Positions 1-7,663 are shown, counted from the stretch's first letter. The stretch: 19,166 nucleotides of DNA from UBA1930 sp943368475 (GCA_943368475.1 CALRLF020000078.1:1-19166); one strand, 5' to 3'. The notes: generated from the sequence alone by a model not told the origin. Translations and numbers: made by a program.

Positions 1-505
1 GCCAAGCCCATAACAATGTATGTATTTGTTTGCTTTGCCATTTTAAAAAAAGTAATGCTGCCATCATAAAATAAAAGAACCATTCTATTAATAATGACCA
101 ATAAGAAGGATCTACCGGTTTTATATTTTTAAATAACCCCGAAAGCATGCTTAGCCCAATGGCTGCATCATATAAATTGGCATTTCTTGCAGCATTAAGT
201 GGCAAAATGCTTACTACGATAAATGTGATACTTAAACAAATCCAATAAGTCGGAAATAATCGAATGGCTCTTTTTAGTAAAAATTGTTTGGCAGTTTTTG
301 CTTTTAGTAATGAATAATAAATTACAAATCCGCTAATCATAAAAAAAAGCTCTACACCGTAATAACCATGTATAAACACATTAGGCAACCACTGAGTCGA
401 ATTAAAATCTCGTCCGTAAATAAATAAATAATGATGTAAAACAACTACCAATGCAGCTATCCCTCTTAAAGTATCTATATATAAAAAACGATCCTTCTTA
501 TCCAT
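1..505 (-). CDS. Acyltransferase family 3 (OafA/YrhL-like), C-terminus beyond window
   Basis: The first 168 residues of a membrane O-acyltransferase that would acylate a sugar of the growing glycan at the inner membrane; the rest lies outside the window. I read the frame from the ATG at 503-505. Family hallmarks are in order: DTLRG at residues 11-15, the conserved histidine pair near 24-25 in the first membrane segment, GVELFFMISGF around 50-60, the basic KRAIRLFPTYW segment at about 79-89, and a SYWSLLIEWFFY stretch at about 134-145 matching the family's W-S-x-x-x-E motif. Hydrophobic segments alternate with short loops as expected. It follows the methyltransferase after a 108-base gap in which I see no convincing promoter or terminator. 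The acyl group and target cannot be read from sequence. The family call is secure; the function is inferred from the neighbourhood. Confidence 0.88.
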   Translation of the reverse strand, partial: MDKKDRFLYIDTLRGIAALVVVLHHYLFIYGRDFNSTQWLPNVFIHGYYGVELFFMISGFVIYYSLLKAKTAKQFLLKRAIRLFPTYWICLSITFIVVSILPLNAARNANLYDAAIGLSMLSGLFKNIKPVDPSYWSLLIEWFFYFMMAALLFLKWQSKQIHTLLWAW

Positions 506-613
506 CAATAATTAAACTTGCAATACAATGAATAGCTTTCTTTTATCACTACTATTTTTGAGGAGATATAATCAAATTAACATAAAATCGAAAAACAGTT
601 ACTTTCGTATAAC

Positions 614-1342
614 TCATTTAAACATGTTTTTAATTGATTTAATTAATAATTTAAAAATTGGTAATACCCCTTTTTCACCAGCTAAAATATCTTTTAAATA
701 AGAGCCTTTTTTAATAAACATTTCAGGATGAACAATTCTATTGTTATAAAAACTCTTACTATTTGACAATTTAGAAATTAATTCTTCCTTACTCTTATGA
801 ATGAATAAAAAGCTATTCTGTTTATACCAAAATTCTACTTTGGGATTTTCCCAAAATGCTGGTCTAATTATATCAATACAAATAAAATCTTTGACCTCAA
901 ATTTTTCTATCCAATAAGTTTGCCATTGCTCATTTACATGATTTTGACCACCTTGAAATGGAACAGCTGCTGAGAACACAATTATATCACTCAATTGTGT
1001 GAGACTATTTACAAATTGATTTGCTGTTTTTTCGTGCAAATGTTCAGCAACTTCTAAAGAAATAAGCATATCGAATTTTCTCTCTAATGTAAAAGGCTCT
1101 TCCAAATCTTTTAATTCAACCAATTCCCGAGGAATTAATAAAGAATTAGGATTTAAATGATATCCTTCAATTCCTTTAACATCTACAATCCCATTCTCTA
1201 AAAATATTTTCAGCCAAGTTCCAGTGCCGCATCCAACATCAATTATCGAGGTTGGGTGAAAAAGATTAAGTAAAAATGGGACCATTTGCCCAGCTGCATT
1301 TGTGTTGTGAACAACTGAGTCATGTATATATTTACTCTTCAT
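614..1342 (-). CDS. Class I SAM-dependent methyltransferase
   Basis: A 242-residue soluble methyltransferase. Motif I, DVGCGTGTW, sits at residues 35-43 and binds S-adenosylmethionine. The SLEVAEHL segment at 95-102 corresponds to the post-motif II strand and helix of the Methyltransf_11/23 type. A GGQNHVNEQWQTYW stretch at about 131-144 resembles a segment seen in methyltransferases of bacterial polysaccharide clusters. The C-terminal 70 residues are basic and unlike known domains. The start is the ATG at 1340-1342, preceded by a very A/T-rich leader typical of Bacteroidota genes. It is separated from the upstream GT4 by 118 bases holding a perfect palindrome, so it may be less tightly coupled than the other genes. 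In sampled lines its GC is about 25-30 percent, lower than the GT4 genes. Likely role: O-methylation of a glycan residue, perhaps capping chain growth. The substrate is unknown. Confidence 0.82.
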   Translation of the reverse strand: MKSKYIHDSVVHNTNAAGQMVPFLLNLFHPTSIIDVGCGTGTWLKIFLENGIVDVKGIEGYHLNPNSLLIPRELVELKDLEEPFTLERKFDMLISLEVAEHLHEKTANQFVNSLTQLSDIIVFSAAVPFQGGQNHVNEQWQTYWIEKFEVKDFICIDIIRPAFWENPKVEFWYKQNSFLFIHKSKEELISKLSNSKSFYNNRIVHPEMFIKKGSYLKDILAGEKGVLPIFKLLIKSIKNMFK

Positions 1343-1417
1343 AATTTAATATAAAAAATTTAAATTTATTATTTATCTTGAAGTTAAACCCGTGCTCATT
1401 CCTATTCGGATAATCTG

Positions 1418-1436
1418 CTTATATCAACGATATAAG
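1418..1436. repeat. Perfect 8-bp palindrome with 3-nt centre in intergenic gap
   Basis: CTTATATC-AAC-GATATAAG lies in the 118-base gap between the GT4 stop and the methyltransferase start. The arms match perfectly but are A/T-rich, and no T-run follows in the direction of transcription, so it is a poor intrinsic terminator. It could be an operator or a weak mRNA hairpin. It overlaps a nine-codon reading frame (1419-1445) described in the findings. Confidence 0.4.
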
Positions 1437-1460
1437 TTCTTTCATTTTTTTATTGGTATG

Positions 1461-2666
1461 TTATATCTGACTTAGTATTTTTTTCCATCTTTCGCCATAT
1501 GCATCCCATGATAACTGCATAGCTTTTTCTCTTGCTCTTTTGCTCATTTCACTCAAATTATACCTCCTGTTGATAATAGATTGCATAGCATTAAATAGTG
1601 CAGTTACACTACCTACATCTATCACAAGCCCATTGAATCCATTATCAATAATATCTGCTCCACAGGTAGCAGTCGTAGTTATTACAGGCAGCCCACAGGC
1701 CATTGCTTCTGGAACTACTAAACCAAAGCCTTCAAAATAACTGGGAAAGACCAATACATCGTACCTACTTAATGTTGCATTTAATTCGGCAAAAGGTATT
1801 TTACCTTTAACCTCAACATCAGGGTGTGCTGTTTCAATCATTGTTTTTATCGAACTGCTAACTGGTCCAATTAATGTAAGTGTAGCCTCATCTTTATTTA
1901 TTTGCTTCCAAACATCTAACAATAAAGGAACCCCTTTACGGGCATCAACAAGCCCAACGAATACAAAATTTATTTTGGTCGATGCAGCTTTAATGGAAGG
2001 AAAAAACAAACTGGCATTCACCCCATAAGGATTGACAGATATTGCTTGATCACTAATGCCTTGCTTGATCAGGGTTTGTTTGGTAAAACTACTGGCCACA
2101 ACTATTGCATTTGCCTGCTCCAGTTCTTGTTGCTCCAGTGAAATCAGTGCATTTGATTTATGTTTTATTGCAAAACTCCAACCAGGATATTGTGTTGCTA
2201 TTTGTGTGTACACTTTTGCCTTTTCAGCAGGATGTGCAATACTAACATCTAAAATAAATGGACGCTTTAACTGCTTACAACGTTCTATCAATATCCAGCT
2301 CGATGTATCAAAGCCTATCACTACATCGCTTGCTAATATAGCAGCATCGGGTATTTGCTCCTGAAATTGCTTATTTCGTTCATAGAAAACAGCTTCGGAA
2401 TCTTTACCTTTTTGCAATTCCCACAATGCCCTCCATTCAATTACTAAAGCATTCTTTACTTTATGATTGGGTACAGATTCAATAACACGGTTACTGATTT
2501 TTTTGTGTAATGCATCAGGTAAAAAACGAAGCATACGATAAAAAAAACTATGCTCAGCAATTGCTATCCCCGTATAGAAACGATACAACAAACCCTGCTT
2601 TTCTAACTGTTTAACCAGTTGATGTGAGTATTGTGTGCCGGGATGAGCAATAAGTACTTTAACCAA
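1461..2666 (-). CDS. Glycosyltransferase family 4 (GT-B fold), TTG start
   Basis: A 401-residue GT4 retaining glycosyltransferase that would transfer a sugar from a nucleotide donor to the lipid-linked glycan on the cytoplasmic face. Counting from the chosen start, the N-terminal Rossmann half begins VKVLIAHPGTQ. The linker has NPYGVN near 212-217, the donor domain has VFVGLVDARKGV near 235-246, and the EX7E motif with E312 and E320 lies in YFEGFGLVVPEAM. The start is set at the TTG at 2664-2666, because the family's first beta strand begins two codons later and no in-frame ATG exists upstream or within the next 40 codons. The frame stays open upstream to the stop of the preceding acyltransferase gene, which is in the same phase. 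A longer product from TTG 2744 would add 26 residues with no family match. The leader carries the TGTWACA array. Confidence 0.87.
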   Translation of the reverse strand: MVKVLIAHPGTQYSHQLVKQLEKQGLLYRFYTGIAIAEHSFFYRMLRFLPDALHKKISNRVIESVPNHKVKNALVIEWRALWELQKGKDSEAVFYERNKQFQEQIPDAAILASDVVIGFDTSSWILIERCKQLKRPFILDVSIAHPAEKAKVYTQIATQYPGWSFAIKHKSNALISLEQQELEQANAIVVASSFTKQTLIKQGISDQAISVNPYGVNASLFFPSIKAASTKINFVFVGLVDARKGVPLLLDVWKQINKDEATLTLIGPVSSSIKTMIETAHPDVEVKGKIPFAELNATLSRYDVLVFPSYFEGFGLVVPEAMACGLPVITTTATCGADIIDNGFNGLVIDVGSVTALFNAMQSIINRRYNLSEMSKRAREKAMQLSWDAYGERWKKILSQI

Positions 2667-2693
2667 TGTTATAAAAATTAAGAAATCAGTATA

Positions 2694-2787
2694 TGTAACA
2701 TTGTAACAACAAACAATTAATTTGTTACACAACAGCTGTAACAAAAATTTTGTAACAATTAAAATTATTACAGTACAACTGTTACAA
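2694..2787 (-). promoter_or_regulatory. TGTWACA word array with competing hairpins in GT4 leader
   Basis: Six copies of the near-palindromic heptamer TGTWACA start at 2694, 2702, 2723, 2737, 2751 and 2780 within 93 bases between two genes. They can pair into hairpins: 2721-2729 with 2737-2745 (9 bp, 7-nt loop); 2702-2709 with 2722-2729 (8 bp, 12-nt loop), which excludes the first; and 2750-2757 with 2780-2787 (8 bp, 22-nt loop). No strong T-tract follows, so these are not ordinary terminators. They sit 28-121 bases before the TTG start of the GT4. Possible roles are a multi-site operator, an mRNA leader that affects translation of the GT4, or a decayed small repeat element. The repeats are directly visible; any function is inferred. 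Confidence 0.45.
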
Positions 2788-2795
2788 TCTATTTT

Positions 2796-3359
2796 TTAAA
2801 TTGTACGAATCAATTTTGCTGGCACACCAGCCACAATACTACCTGCTGGAAAACTCTTAGTAACCACAGCTCCTGCAGCAACCACACAATTATCCCCCAA
2901 CTCAACGTCTTTTAAAATCACTGCTTTTGCTCCAATCCAACAGTTATTGCCAATTTTTACAGTACCAATGCTCATTGGCAATTCTTTGGAGGATTTTCCA
3001 TTTTCAAATTGATGGTTCGAATCAGTGATATAAACATCAGGGCCAAACATATTATCGTTTCCTATAGAAATAGTCCCACAAGTATCTAGCATTAAATTTC
3101 TATTGAAGTAATTGTTATCGCCAATTTCAATTCTTGTACCATTGTAAACATCATCTAATGGCCATAACATAAATCCCCTGGTAAATGCATTATTATTACC
3201 AATTTTAATTTGTGTAAGCCGCCTGCAACGCCCTTCCTCAAATCTATTTTTATGCCCAAGTTGCATACCTAAGAGTTTATACAATAAATTCCTTAAACGA
3301 CTCTTTAAGCCAGTAATTTTTTTAAACAATATTTCTTCCAAACTATATGTGAAGCTCAT
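2796..3359 (-). CDS. LbH (hexapeptide-repeat) O-acetyltransferase
   Basis: A 187-residue acyl-CoA-dependent acetyltransferase of the maltose/galactoside acetyltransferase-like left-handed beta-helix class, usually a cytoplasmic trimer. After a basic N-terminal helix of about 35 residues, repeated [IV]GxxN turns run from about residue 52 to 165. The catalytic histidine is in ITDSNHQF (H116), and the family C-terminus GVPAKLIR is near residues 178-185. The frame extends to a TTG at 3368, but I chose the ATG at 3357-3359, which gives the sequence MSFTYSL. It overlaps the upstream GT2 gene by 17 bases, which implies translational coupling. Its stop TAA is in the same frame as the downstream GT4. 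The acceptor sugar is unknown. It could act on a sugar nucleotide or on the lipid-linked repeat unit. Confidence 0.87.
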   Translation of the reverse strand: MSFTYSLEEILFKKITGLKSRLRNLLYKLLGMQLGHKNRFEEGRCRRLTQIKIGNNNAFTRGFMLWPLDDVYNGTRIEIGDNNYFNRNLMLDTCGTISIGNDNMFGPDVYITDSNHQFENGKSSKELPMSIGTVKIGNNCWIGAKAVILKDVELGDNCVVAAGAVVTKSFPAGSIVAGVPAKLIRTI

Positions 3360-4236
3360 AGACTTCAAGTTTTTCTCTTTGTTGCAAATATTGTTTTACA
3401 ACCGTTGTATCAACAGTTTTACGATAACTGCGATAAGTAAAACATTGTAAAGGTATTTCAACAATACCCTTAAATAATCCTTTAAATCTTTTGTGCCGAA
3501 CAGACCAAATAAAGCGGTTTAATACTTGCAAAATACCGAATGGCCACATGGTTAGTGGATACCTTAAGTATACCAACAAACCTAAATTACTAATCGCAGC
3601 CGAATTAATACTTGCTGAACCATGATGGTTTAATACTGTATCATGATAAACAGTTAACCATGATGTTCGTATGAAGAAATATGGAAATGCTTTTGCTCGT
3701 ATTGAGAAATCAACTTCCTCTATTCCATATGCAGGGTTAATAGGTATATAACCTCCTATTTTTTGGTACATACTTTTTCGATATGCAACTCCACACCCTG
3801 TAAATATGTTACAAATTTTATGTTCAAATAATTCGGAAGGTTGTTTTTCAAATTGGTGATAGATTGTACTTTCAATTACTGCTGCTAAAGGCTCTTTTTC
3901 AAACAATGTAACCAAACGTTTGAAATAATCTTTTTGAACCGGATAAGAATCATCATCAAAACTGGCTACATACTCACAACTTGCAAGTTCTATTCCTTTA
4001 TTTCTACCACCACCAGGACCCTGTGTTGTATTACTTGTAATAAATTGTATTGCAGGAAATAATCTACTTATTATTGTTTCTGTTTCAGTATCGCCTGCAT
4101 CAACATGAATTATTATTTCTTGAGGTAGTGGATTACAAGCGTATATAACATTCAAAGTATTTTGTAACTTATCTGTTCTTTTATAAGTTGGTATAACAAC
4201 AGAAATTGGCACTACTTCAAAAGCCTCGAAATTCAT
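3343..4236 (-). CDS. Glycosyltransferase family 2 (GT-A)
   Basis: A 297-residue inverting-type GT2 enzyme. The N-terminus has the canonical ISVVIPTYKR strand and turn at 11-20. QGPGGGRNKGIELA at about 72-85 is the nucleotide-contact loop. The metal-binding acidic run FDDDS lies at 93-97, and the later acidic motif GIEEVDFSIR at 171-180 supplies the likely catalytic base. The C-terminal 90 residues carry aromatic and basic stretches suggesting membrane association, without a clear transmembrane helix. The gene abuts the upstream GT2 gene exactly (ATG at 4234-4236, upstream stop at 4237-4239) and overlaps the downstream acetyltransferase. Two GT2 genes back to back after a fucosyltransferase suggest successive sugar additions. 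Donor and acceptor are unknown. Confidence 0.88.
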   Translation of the reverse strand: MNFEAFEVVPISVVIPTYKRTDKLQNTLNVIYACNPLPQEIIIHVDAGDTETETIISRLFPAIQFITSNTTQGPGGGRNKGIELASCEYVASFDDDSYPVQKDYFKRLVTLFEKEPLAAVIESTIYHQFEKQPSELFEHKICNIFTGCGVAYRKSMYQKIGGYIPINPAYGIEEVDFSIRAKAFPYFFIRTSWLTVYHDTVLNHHGSASINSAAISNLGLLVYLRYPLTMWPFGILQVLNRFIWSVRHKRFKGLFKGIVEIPLQCFTYRSYRKTVDTTVVKQYLQQREKLEVYELHI

Positions 4237-5172
4237 CTAAACAGTTTTGCCGCTTGTAATAATTATATCTCTTATACCCATCAATTTTCCCAATACAATT
4301 CCTGCATAAACTTTTTTACTTGTACTGCTGATAAAACCTGTAACTATATTAAAAAGTTCCCACAAAAAAAGTTTACAATAATCGCTAATTCCTCTTTTTT
4401 GCAACACCTGCGTCATTACGTAATGCCTATTTACCAACTCCATTCTTGAAATTTCTTTCTGATTATTTTTATGAACACCTGGCTGACTATCATGAAAAAT
4501 TTTAGCATCTTGTACATTTCTTAACTGCCATTTTTGCCCCACCCTTAGCGATAAAGTTAAATCTTCCATTAATGCATATCCGCTAAAGTGTTTGTCAAAT
4601 ACAGGATCTGGCAATGCCTCTTTTTTATACAACGTACAAGTAGAGTTTAACCAATCTACTTCTACAAGATTTTTTGTGCCCTTGTAATCAAGTGTAAGTG
4701 TGTTAACAGCAGGGCCAAAACATTTTCCATCATAGCTCGTCATTGGTTTATCACGCATCAACCAATAAATAAATTTACTAATTTTTCCAGGTGATACTGA
4801 ATGCTGATTCGTTATAAATGCATTCACTCCTCCTATACCAGGATTACTGCTAATAGCCGAATACAATGCATTGAAGCAGTTTGCTTCTAATAAAATATCA
4901 TCATCAAAAAAACCAATTATTTCATAATTAGCTTTCTTGATTCCTTGGTTTCTTTGTTCGGCTGCTCCTTTTACAATTGCCGCTTCGTACTGTAGTGTAG
5001 TATCTCTCCAATTAAAATGCTGCAACATAATTGCCGTCTTTTCGTCAAGAGATGCATCTATTACAATTACTTCTTTGGGTAAAAAATTTTGTTTAAATAA
5101 ACTTTGTAACGTTTTTTCAAATACCGTAGTTCTGTCGGCAGTAATGAATATTAAAGACACTGGCAACTGCAT
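4237..5172 (-). CDS. Glycosyltransferase family 2 (GT-A)
   Basis: A 311-residue GT2 glycosyltransferase. PVSLIFITADR at 4-14 is the first strand and donor-binding turn, although IFITADR departs from the common PTYN pattern. GAAEQRNQGIKKA at 69-81 is followed by GFFDDDILL with the DxD-like acidic run at 90-92. The pair MED near 202-204 is the likely catalytic base region. A C-terminal segment at about 268-300 is moderately hydrophobic and may touch the membrane. It starts at the ATG at 5172, one base after the stop of the GT11 gene, and ends directly against the next GT2 start. Expected role: one step of repeat-unit assembly in the cytoplasm. The sugar specificity cannot be inferred. It is not a recent duplicate of its neighbour; outside the core motifs the two diverge. 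Confidence 0.87.
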   Translation of the reverse strand: MQLPVSLIFITADRTTVFEKTLQSLFKQNFLPKEVIVIDASLDEKTAIMLQHFNWRDTTLQYEAAIVKGAAEQRNQGIKKANYEIIGFFDDDILLEANCFNALYSAISSNPGIGGVNAFITNQHSVSPGKISKFIYWLMRDKPMTSYDGKCFGPAVNTLTLDYKGTKNLVEVDWLNSTCTLYKKEALPDPVFDKHFSGYALMEDLTLSLRVGQKWQLRNVQDAKIFHDSQPGVHKNNQKEISRMELVNRHYVMTQVLQKRGISDYCKLFLWELFNIVTGFISSTSKKVYAGIVLGKLMGIRDIIITSGKTV

Positions 5173-5173
5173 A

Positions 5174-6043
5174 CTAGATTCTTATCCAATTTTCAGGAAT
5201 TAAATCACTTGTATTTAGCCCTTCTACATTGGCCCATTTTTGCGGAGCAATCACAATTTTAGAAGAATTATTATTTAACCATGCACCCCACCAACTAAAT
5301 GAACTATTGGCAATGATGTGGTGTTTACAATTACTCATTAATCGTAAGTCTTCATAGTTGGTAGCATCGTTATTTATATCTACGTATACAGTTGAATAAG
5401 GTATTCTAAAATTAGTTTTAACCCAATCCATATCATCTGAAAAAATATAAAAAACTGGTTGTTCTATTTTAGCAACAACTAAAGCAATAGCCTTTTCATA
5501 ATAATCCATCGAACAAACCCCATGTATTTTACTTGTTTTTTCAACACTTACATAATCGCCTCTTCTAATGTGCAATGACACTGCTTTCGGGTCATTCATA
5601 ATACAATTAAGTAACACTTTATTTTCGCCTATTGCAGGTTCTTTAAATGTAAAATCCGCACGTATCAGATCTTCAACTTCAATGAAATACTTTTCTGTTT
5701 GCCAAAAGCCATATACATAGCTATTAGATGGGCAATTAAACAGATTCTCATTAAATACAAAATAGCTTTGTTCACTAACAAAATGTTTTTTCTCCTGAAA
5801 ACGAAACCATTTATGTACTTTTCTTTTGAAGCCTATAGATGGTCTTATTTTTTTTAGTTCTTTATTTGATGCTTGTTCAGTAGTTAAGGTAAAAACATCC
5901 AAATTATACCGCCTTACTGCATCTTTATAAGGATCTTCAAAATGAACTTTAAATGGAATACCTCTTTTAGTCGATAATGCCCTTGCAGTTGCATGCTGAA
6001 ACATCTGATTACCAATTCCACCCATTAATTGAAAAATAAACAT
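5174..6043 (-). CDS. Alpha-1,2-fucosyltransferase, GT11 family
   Basis: A 289-residue fucosyltransferase of the GT11 family, the class that includes WbsJ, WbwK and Helicobacter FutC. It would transfer L-fucose from GDP-fucose, normally in alpha-1,2 linkage to galactose. All three family motifs are intact: MGGIGNQMFQHATARAL at 7-23, HIRRGDYVS at 158-166 for GDP-fucose binding, and ANSSFSWWGAWL at 245-256. The length is typical. The start ATG (6041-6043) gives the usual short lead into the first strand. It lies seven bases after an acyltransferase gene and one base before a GT2 gene. No gmd or fcl gene for GDP-fucose is in the window, so the donor must be made elsewhere. This is the most specific functional assignment among the transferases. 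The linkage and acceptor remain inferred from family knowledge. Confidence 0.93.
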   Translation of the reverse strand: MFIFQLMGGIGNQMFQHATARALSTKRGIPFKVHFEDPYKDAVRRYNLDVFTLTTEQASNKELKKIRPSIGFKRKVHKWFRFQEKKHFVSEQSYFVFNENLFNCPSNSYVYGFWQTEKYFIEVEDLIRADFTFKEPAIGENKVLLNCIMNDPKAVSLHIRRGDYVSVEKTSKIHGVCSMDYYEKAIALVVAKIEQPVFYIFSDDMDWVKTNFRIPYSTVYVDINNDATNYEDLRLMSNCKHHIIANSSFSWWGAWLNNNSSKIVIAPQKWANVEGLNTSDLIPENWIRI

Positions 6044-6050
6044 GCCGTAA

Positions 6051-7112
6051 TTAAGCCTTGAAATATTTTTTACGCAATTTTAATAATGGTTGCTCCAATA
6101 AATAATATGAACCAATAGCTGTTACGAATACTAGAATAATATTTACAGGATAATGTTTCCAATTACTTGAAACCGTAGCAGCTTTTTGTAAAAAGAATTG
6201 CTGCCATATATATAAACTATATGACAATACACCTATAAATACCAATACTCTGTTATTCAATGCAGCATAAATAACACTATTGGTATTAGGCTTAATAACA
6301 TAGCCAATAATTAGCATGGCTGCAAAAAATGCATGTATTAGTATACCCAATGGAACTGTAATAAAGCCATATAATTGGTGTGTCGAAAAATAATGTACAG
6401 CAAAACATAAAGCAGCTATAAACAACAATACAAAACGTATCAAATTTCTATTTTTAAAAAAATTTACTACTATTTTTTGATTAACTGCAAGCAAACAACC
6501 CAATACGATTGCATCGCCTCTTACTAAAAAATTATAGAATAAACTATTGTGTGTTGTGTAATAATAAATGGTTCGCACAATAGGAATGAGTAGTAAAGCT
6601 GTTAATAAAACAATATTTCGTTGTTGTACTTTTTTTAGAAAGAACACAGTAAAAGGCCACAACAAATAAAACTGTTCTTCTACCGATAAAGACCAAGTAT
6701 GCCCCAATGTCCAACCAGTATTTACAGGTAAAACACCAGTAGTAAAAGTTAATGGTGCAATAAAAGAATAAGCTTCAATATCTTTTATCCAGCTAAAATG
6801 GTTACATAAAAAAACCACCAATAAAAAACTGCAATAAACAGGCAAAATTCTGAAAATCCTGCGTACATAAAACCCTTTAAGGCTAATAGTACCAAGCTTT
6901 TCTTCTTCAGATAATAACAATGTGGTAATTAAAAAACCACTGATTACAAAAAAAATATTCACTCCATTATCACCTGCTATAAAGCTTAAGAAAAAATGTA
7001 CCACAACATTATCCGTAAAACTAAAATTTGGCGTAATGGTTAAATGTGCATATAAAACACCAAGTATTGAAATAGCCCTTAACCCATCTAAACTTGGTAA
7101 TCTTGATTGCAT
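6051..7112 (-). CDS. Acyltransferase family 3 membrane O-acyltransferase
   Basis: A complete 353-residue polytopic acyltransferase of the OafA/YrhL class, without an appended SGNH domain. Hallmarks are LDGLRAIS at 8-15, histidine 23 in the first membrane segment, GVNIFFVISGFLIT at 50-63, FYVRRIFRILPVY at 81-93, and SLSVEEQFYLLWP at 141-153. About ten hydrophobic segments run to the C-terminus, which ends in a basic tail. Enzymes of this family move an acyl group, usually acetyl, from a cytoplasmic donor to a sugar at or across the inner membrane. The start ATG (7110-7112) overlaps the stop of the upstream acetyltransferase as TAATG, which indicates translational coupling and hints that the two act on the same product. 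The acyl group and position are unknown. Confidence 0.92.
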   Translation of the reverse strand: MQSRLPSLDGLRAISILGVLYAHLTITPNFSFTDNVVVHFFLSFIAGDNGVNIFFVISGFLITTLLLSEEEKLGTISLKGFYVRRIFRILPVYCSFLLVVFLCNHFSWIKDIEAYSFIAPLTFTTGVLPVNTGWTLGHTWSLSVEEQFYLLWPFTVFFLKKVQQRNIVLLTALLLIPIVRTIYYYTTHNSLFYNFLVRGDAIVLGCLLAVNQKIVVNFFKNRNLIRFVLLFIAALCFAVHYFSTHQLYGFITVPLGILIHAFFAAMLIIGYVIKPNTNSVIYAALNNRVLVFIGVLSYSLYIWQQFFLQKAATVSSNWKHYPVNIILVFVTAIGSYYLLEQPLLKLRKKYFKA

Positions 7113-7660
7113 TAATTACGAACATTTGCAGGGTACACAATTTCTTTTTTAAAACTTGCAGGTACACCTGCGACAACTGTATTGGGTGCTACATTTTTAG
7201 TAACTACTGAACCCGCAGCAACAACCGCATTTTTGCCAATGGTTACACCCTTTAAAATAGTTACACCTGCTCCTATCCACACATTATCTTCTATTACAAC
7301 CGCTGCAAAAACCTTATCGCCACGATGAAATGGACGGTCTAAATCAACCATCAAATCATGGTCAAAGTCTGTAATATAACAATGTGGGCCTATTTGAACT
7401 CTGTTACCAATAGTAATCTGGTAATAACAATCGATAATAGAGTAATGATTCATATAAAAGTAGGAGCCAATAGTTATTTGACCTTGCTCTTTGATACTAA
7501 TAATAGCATCCTTTTCTACATACAAATGAGAGCCTGACGTAAAGCTTTTAGCATTCCCTTTTAAAAAAAGCGATGCACAATAAAAATCACCATTAATATT
7601 TGCACCACTACGTTTAATAATGTATCGAATAAGTTTATTGATAATTCTTGAAAAAAACAT
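7112..7660 (-). CDS. LbH (hexapeptide-repeat) O-acetyltransferase
   Basis: A 182-residue cytoplasmic acetyltransferase with a left-handed beta-helix. A basic N-terminal segment (1-20) precedes hexapeptide coils from about residue 50 to 150. The catalytic histidine is in ITDFDH at 96-101. NVWIGAGVTILKGVTIG at about 126-142 and VVAAGSVVTKNV form the last coils, and the CoA-side C-terminal loop is VVAGVPASF at 162-170. Overall it resembles WcaF- and maltose acetyltransferase-like proteins. It starts at ATG 7660, three bases after the GT2 stop, and its stop overlaps the start of the AT3 gene. Having a soluble and a membrane acyltransferase adjacent and coupled suggests two distinct acylations of the same repeat unit. 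The acceptor is unknown. Confidence 0.88.
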   Translation of the reverse strand: MFFSRIINKLIRYIIKRSGANINGDFYCASLFLKGNAKSFTSGSHLYVEKDAIISIKEQGQITIGSYFYMNHYSIIDCYYQITIGNRVQIGPHCYITDFDHDLMVDLDRPFHRGDKVFAAVVIEDNVWIGAGVTILKGVTIGKNAVVAAGSVVTKNVAPNTVVAGVPASFKKEIVYPANVRN

Positions 7661-7663
7661 GAA

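Noticed and set aside
573..580. Minus-strand TTAATTTG as a Bacteroidota -7 box (TAnnTTTG) for the AT3 gene
   Set aside because: It has one mismatch and no TTG at the expected -33 spacing; such words are common in AT-rich DNA.
1418..1436. Palindrome read as a rho-independent terminator for the GT4
   Set aside because: The stem is A/T-rich and no T-run follows on the minus strand, so it is kept only as a palindrome.
1540..1740. Plus-strand open frames of 60-161 codons at 1540, 2056, 4937, 6922, 10875, 14060, 14898, 15472, 17548 and 18894
   Set aside because: All lie opposite strong minus-strand genes with intact family motifs, show low-complexity or cysteine/serine-rich composition, and match nothing recognisable.
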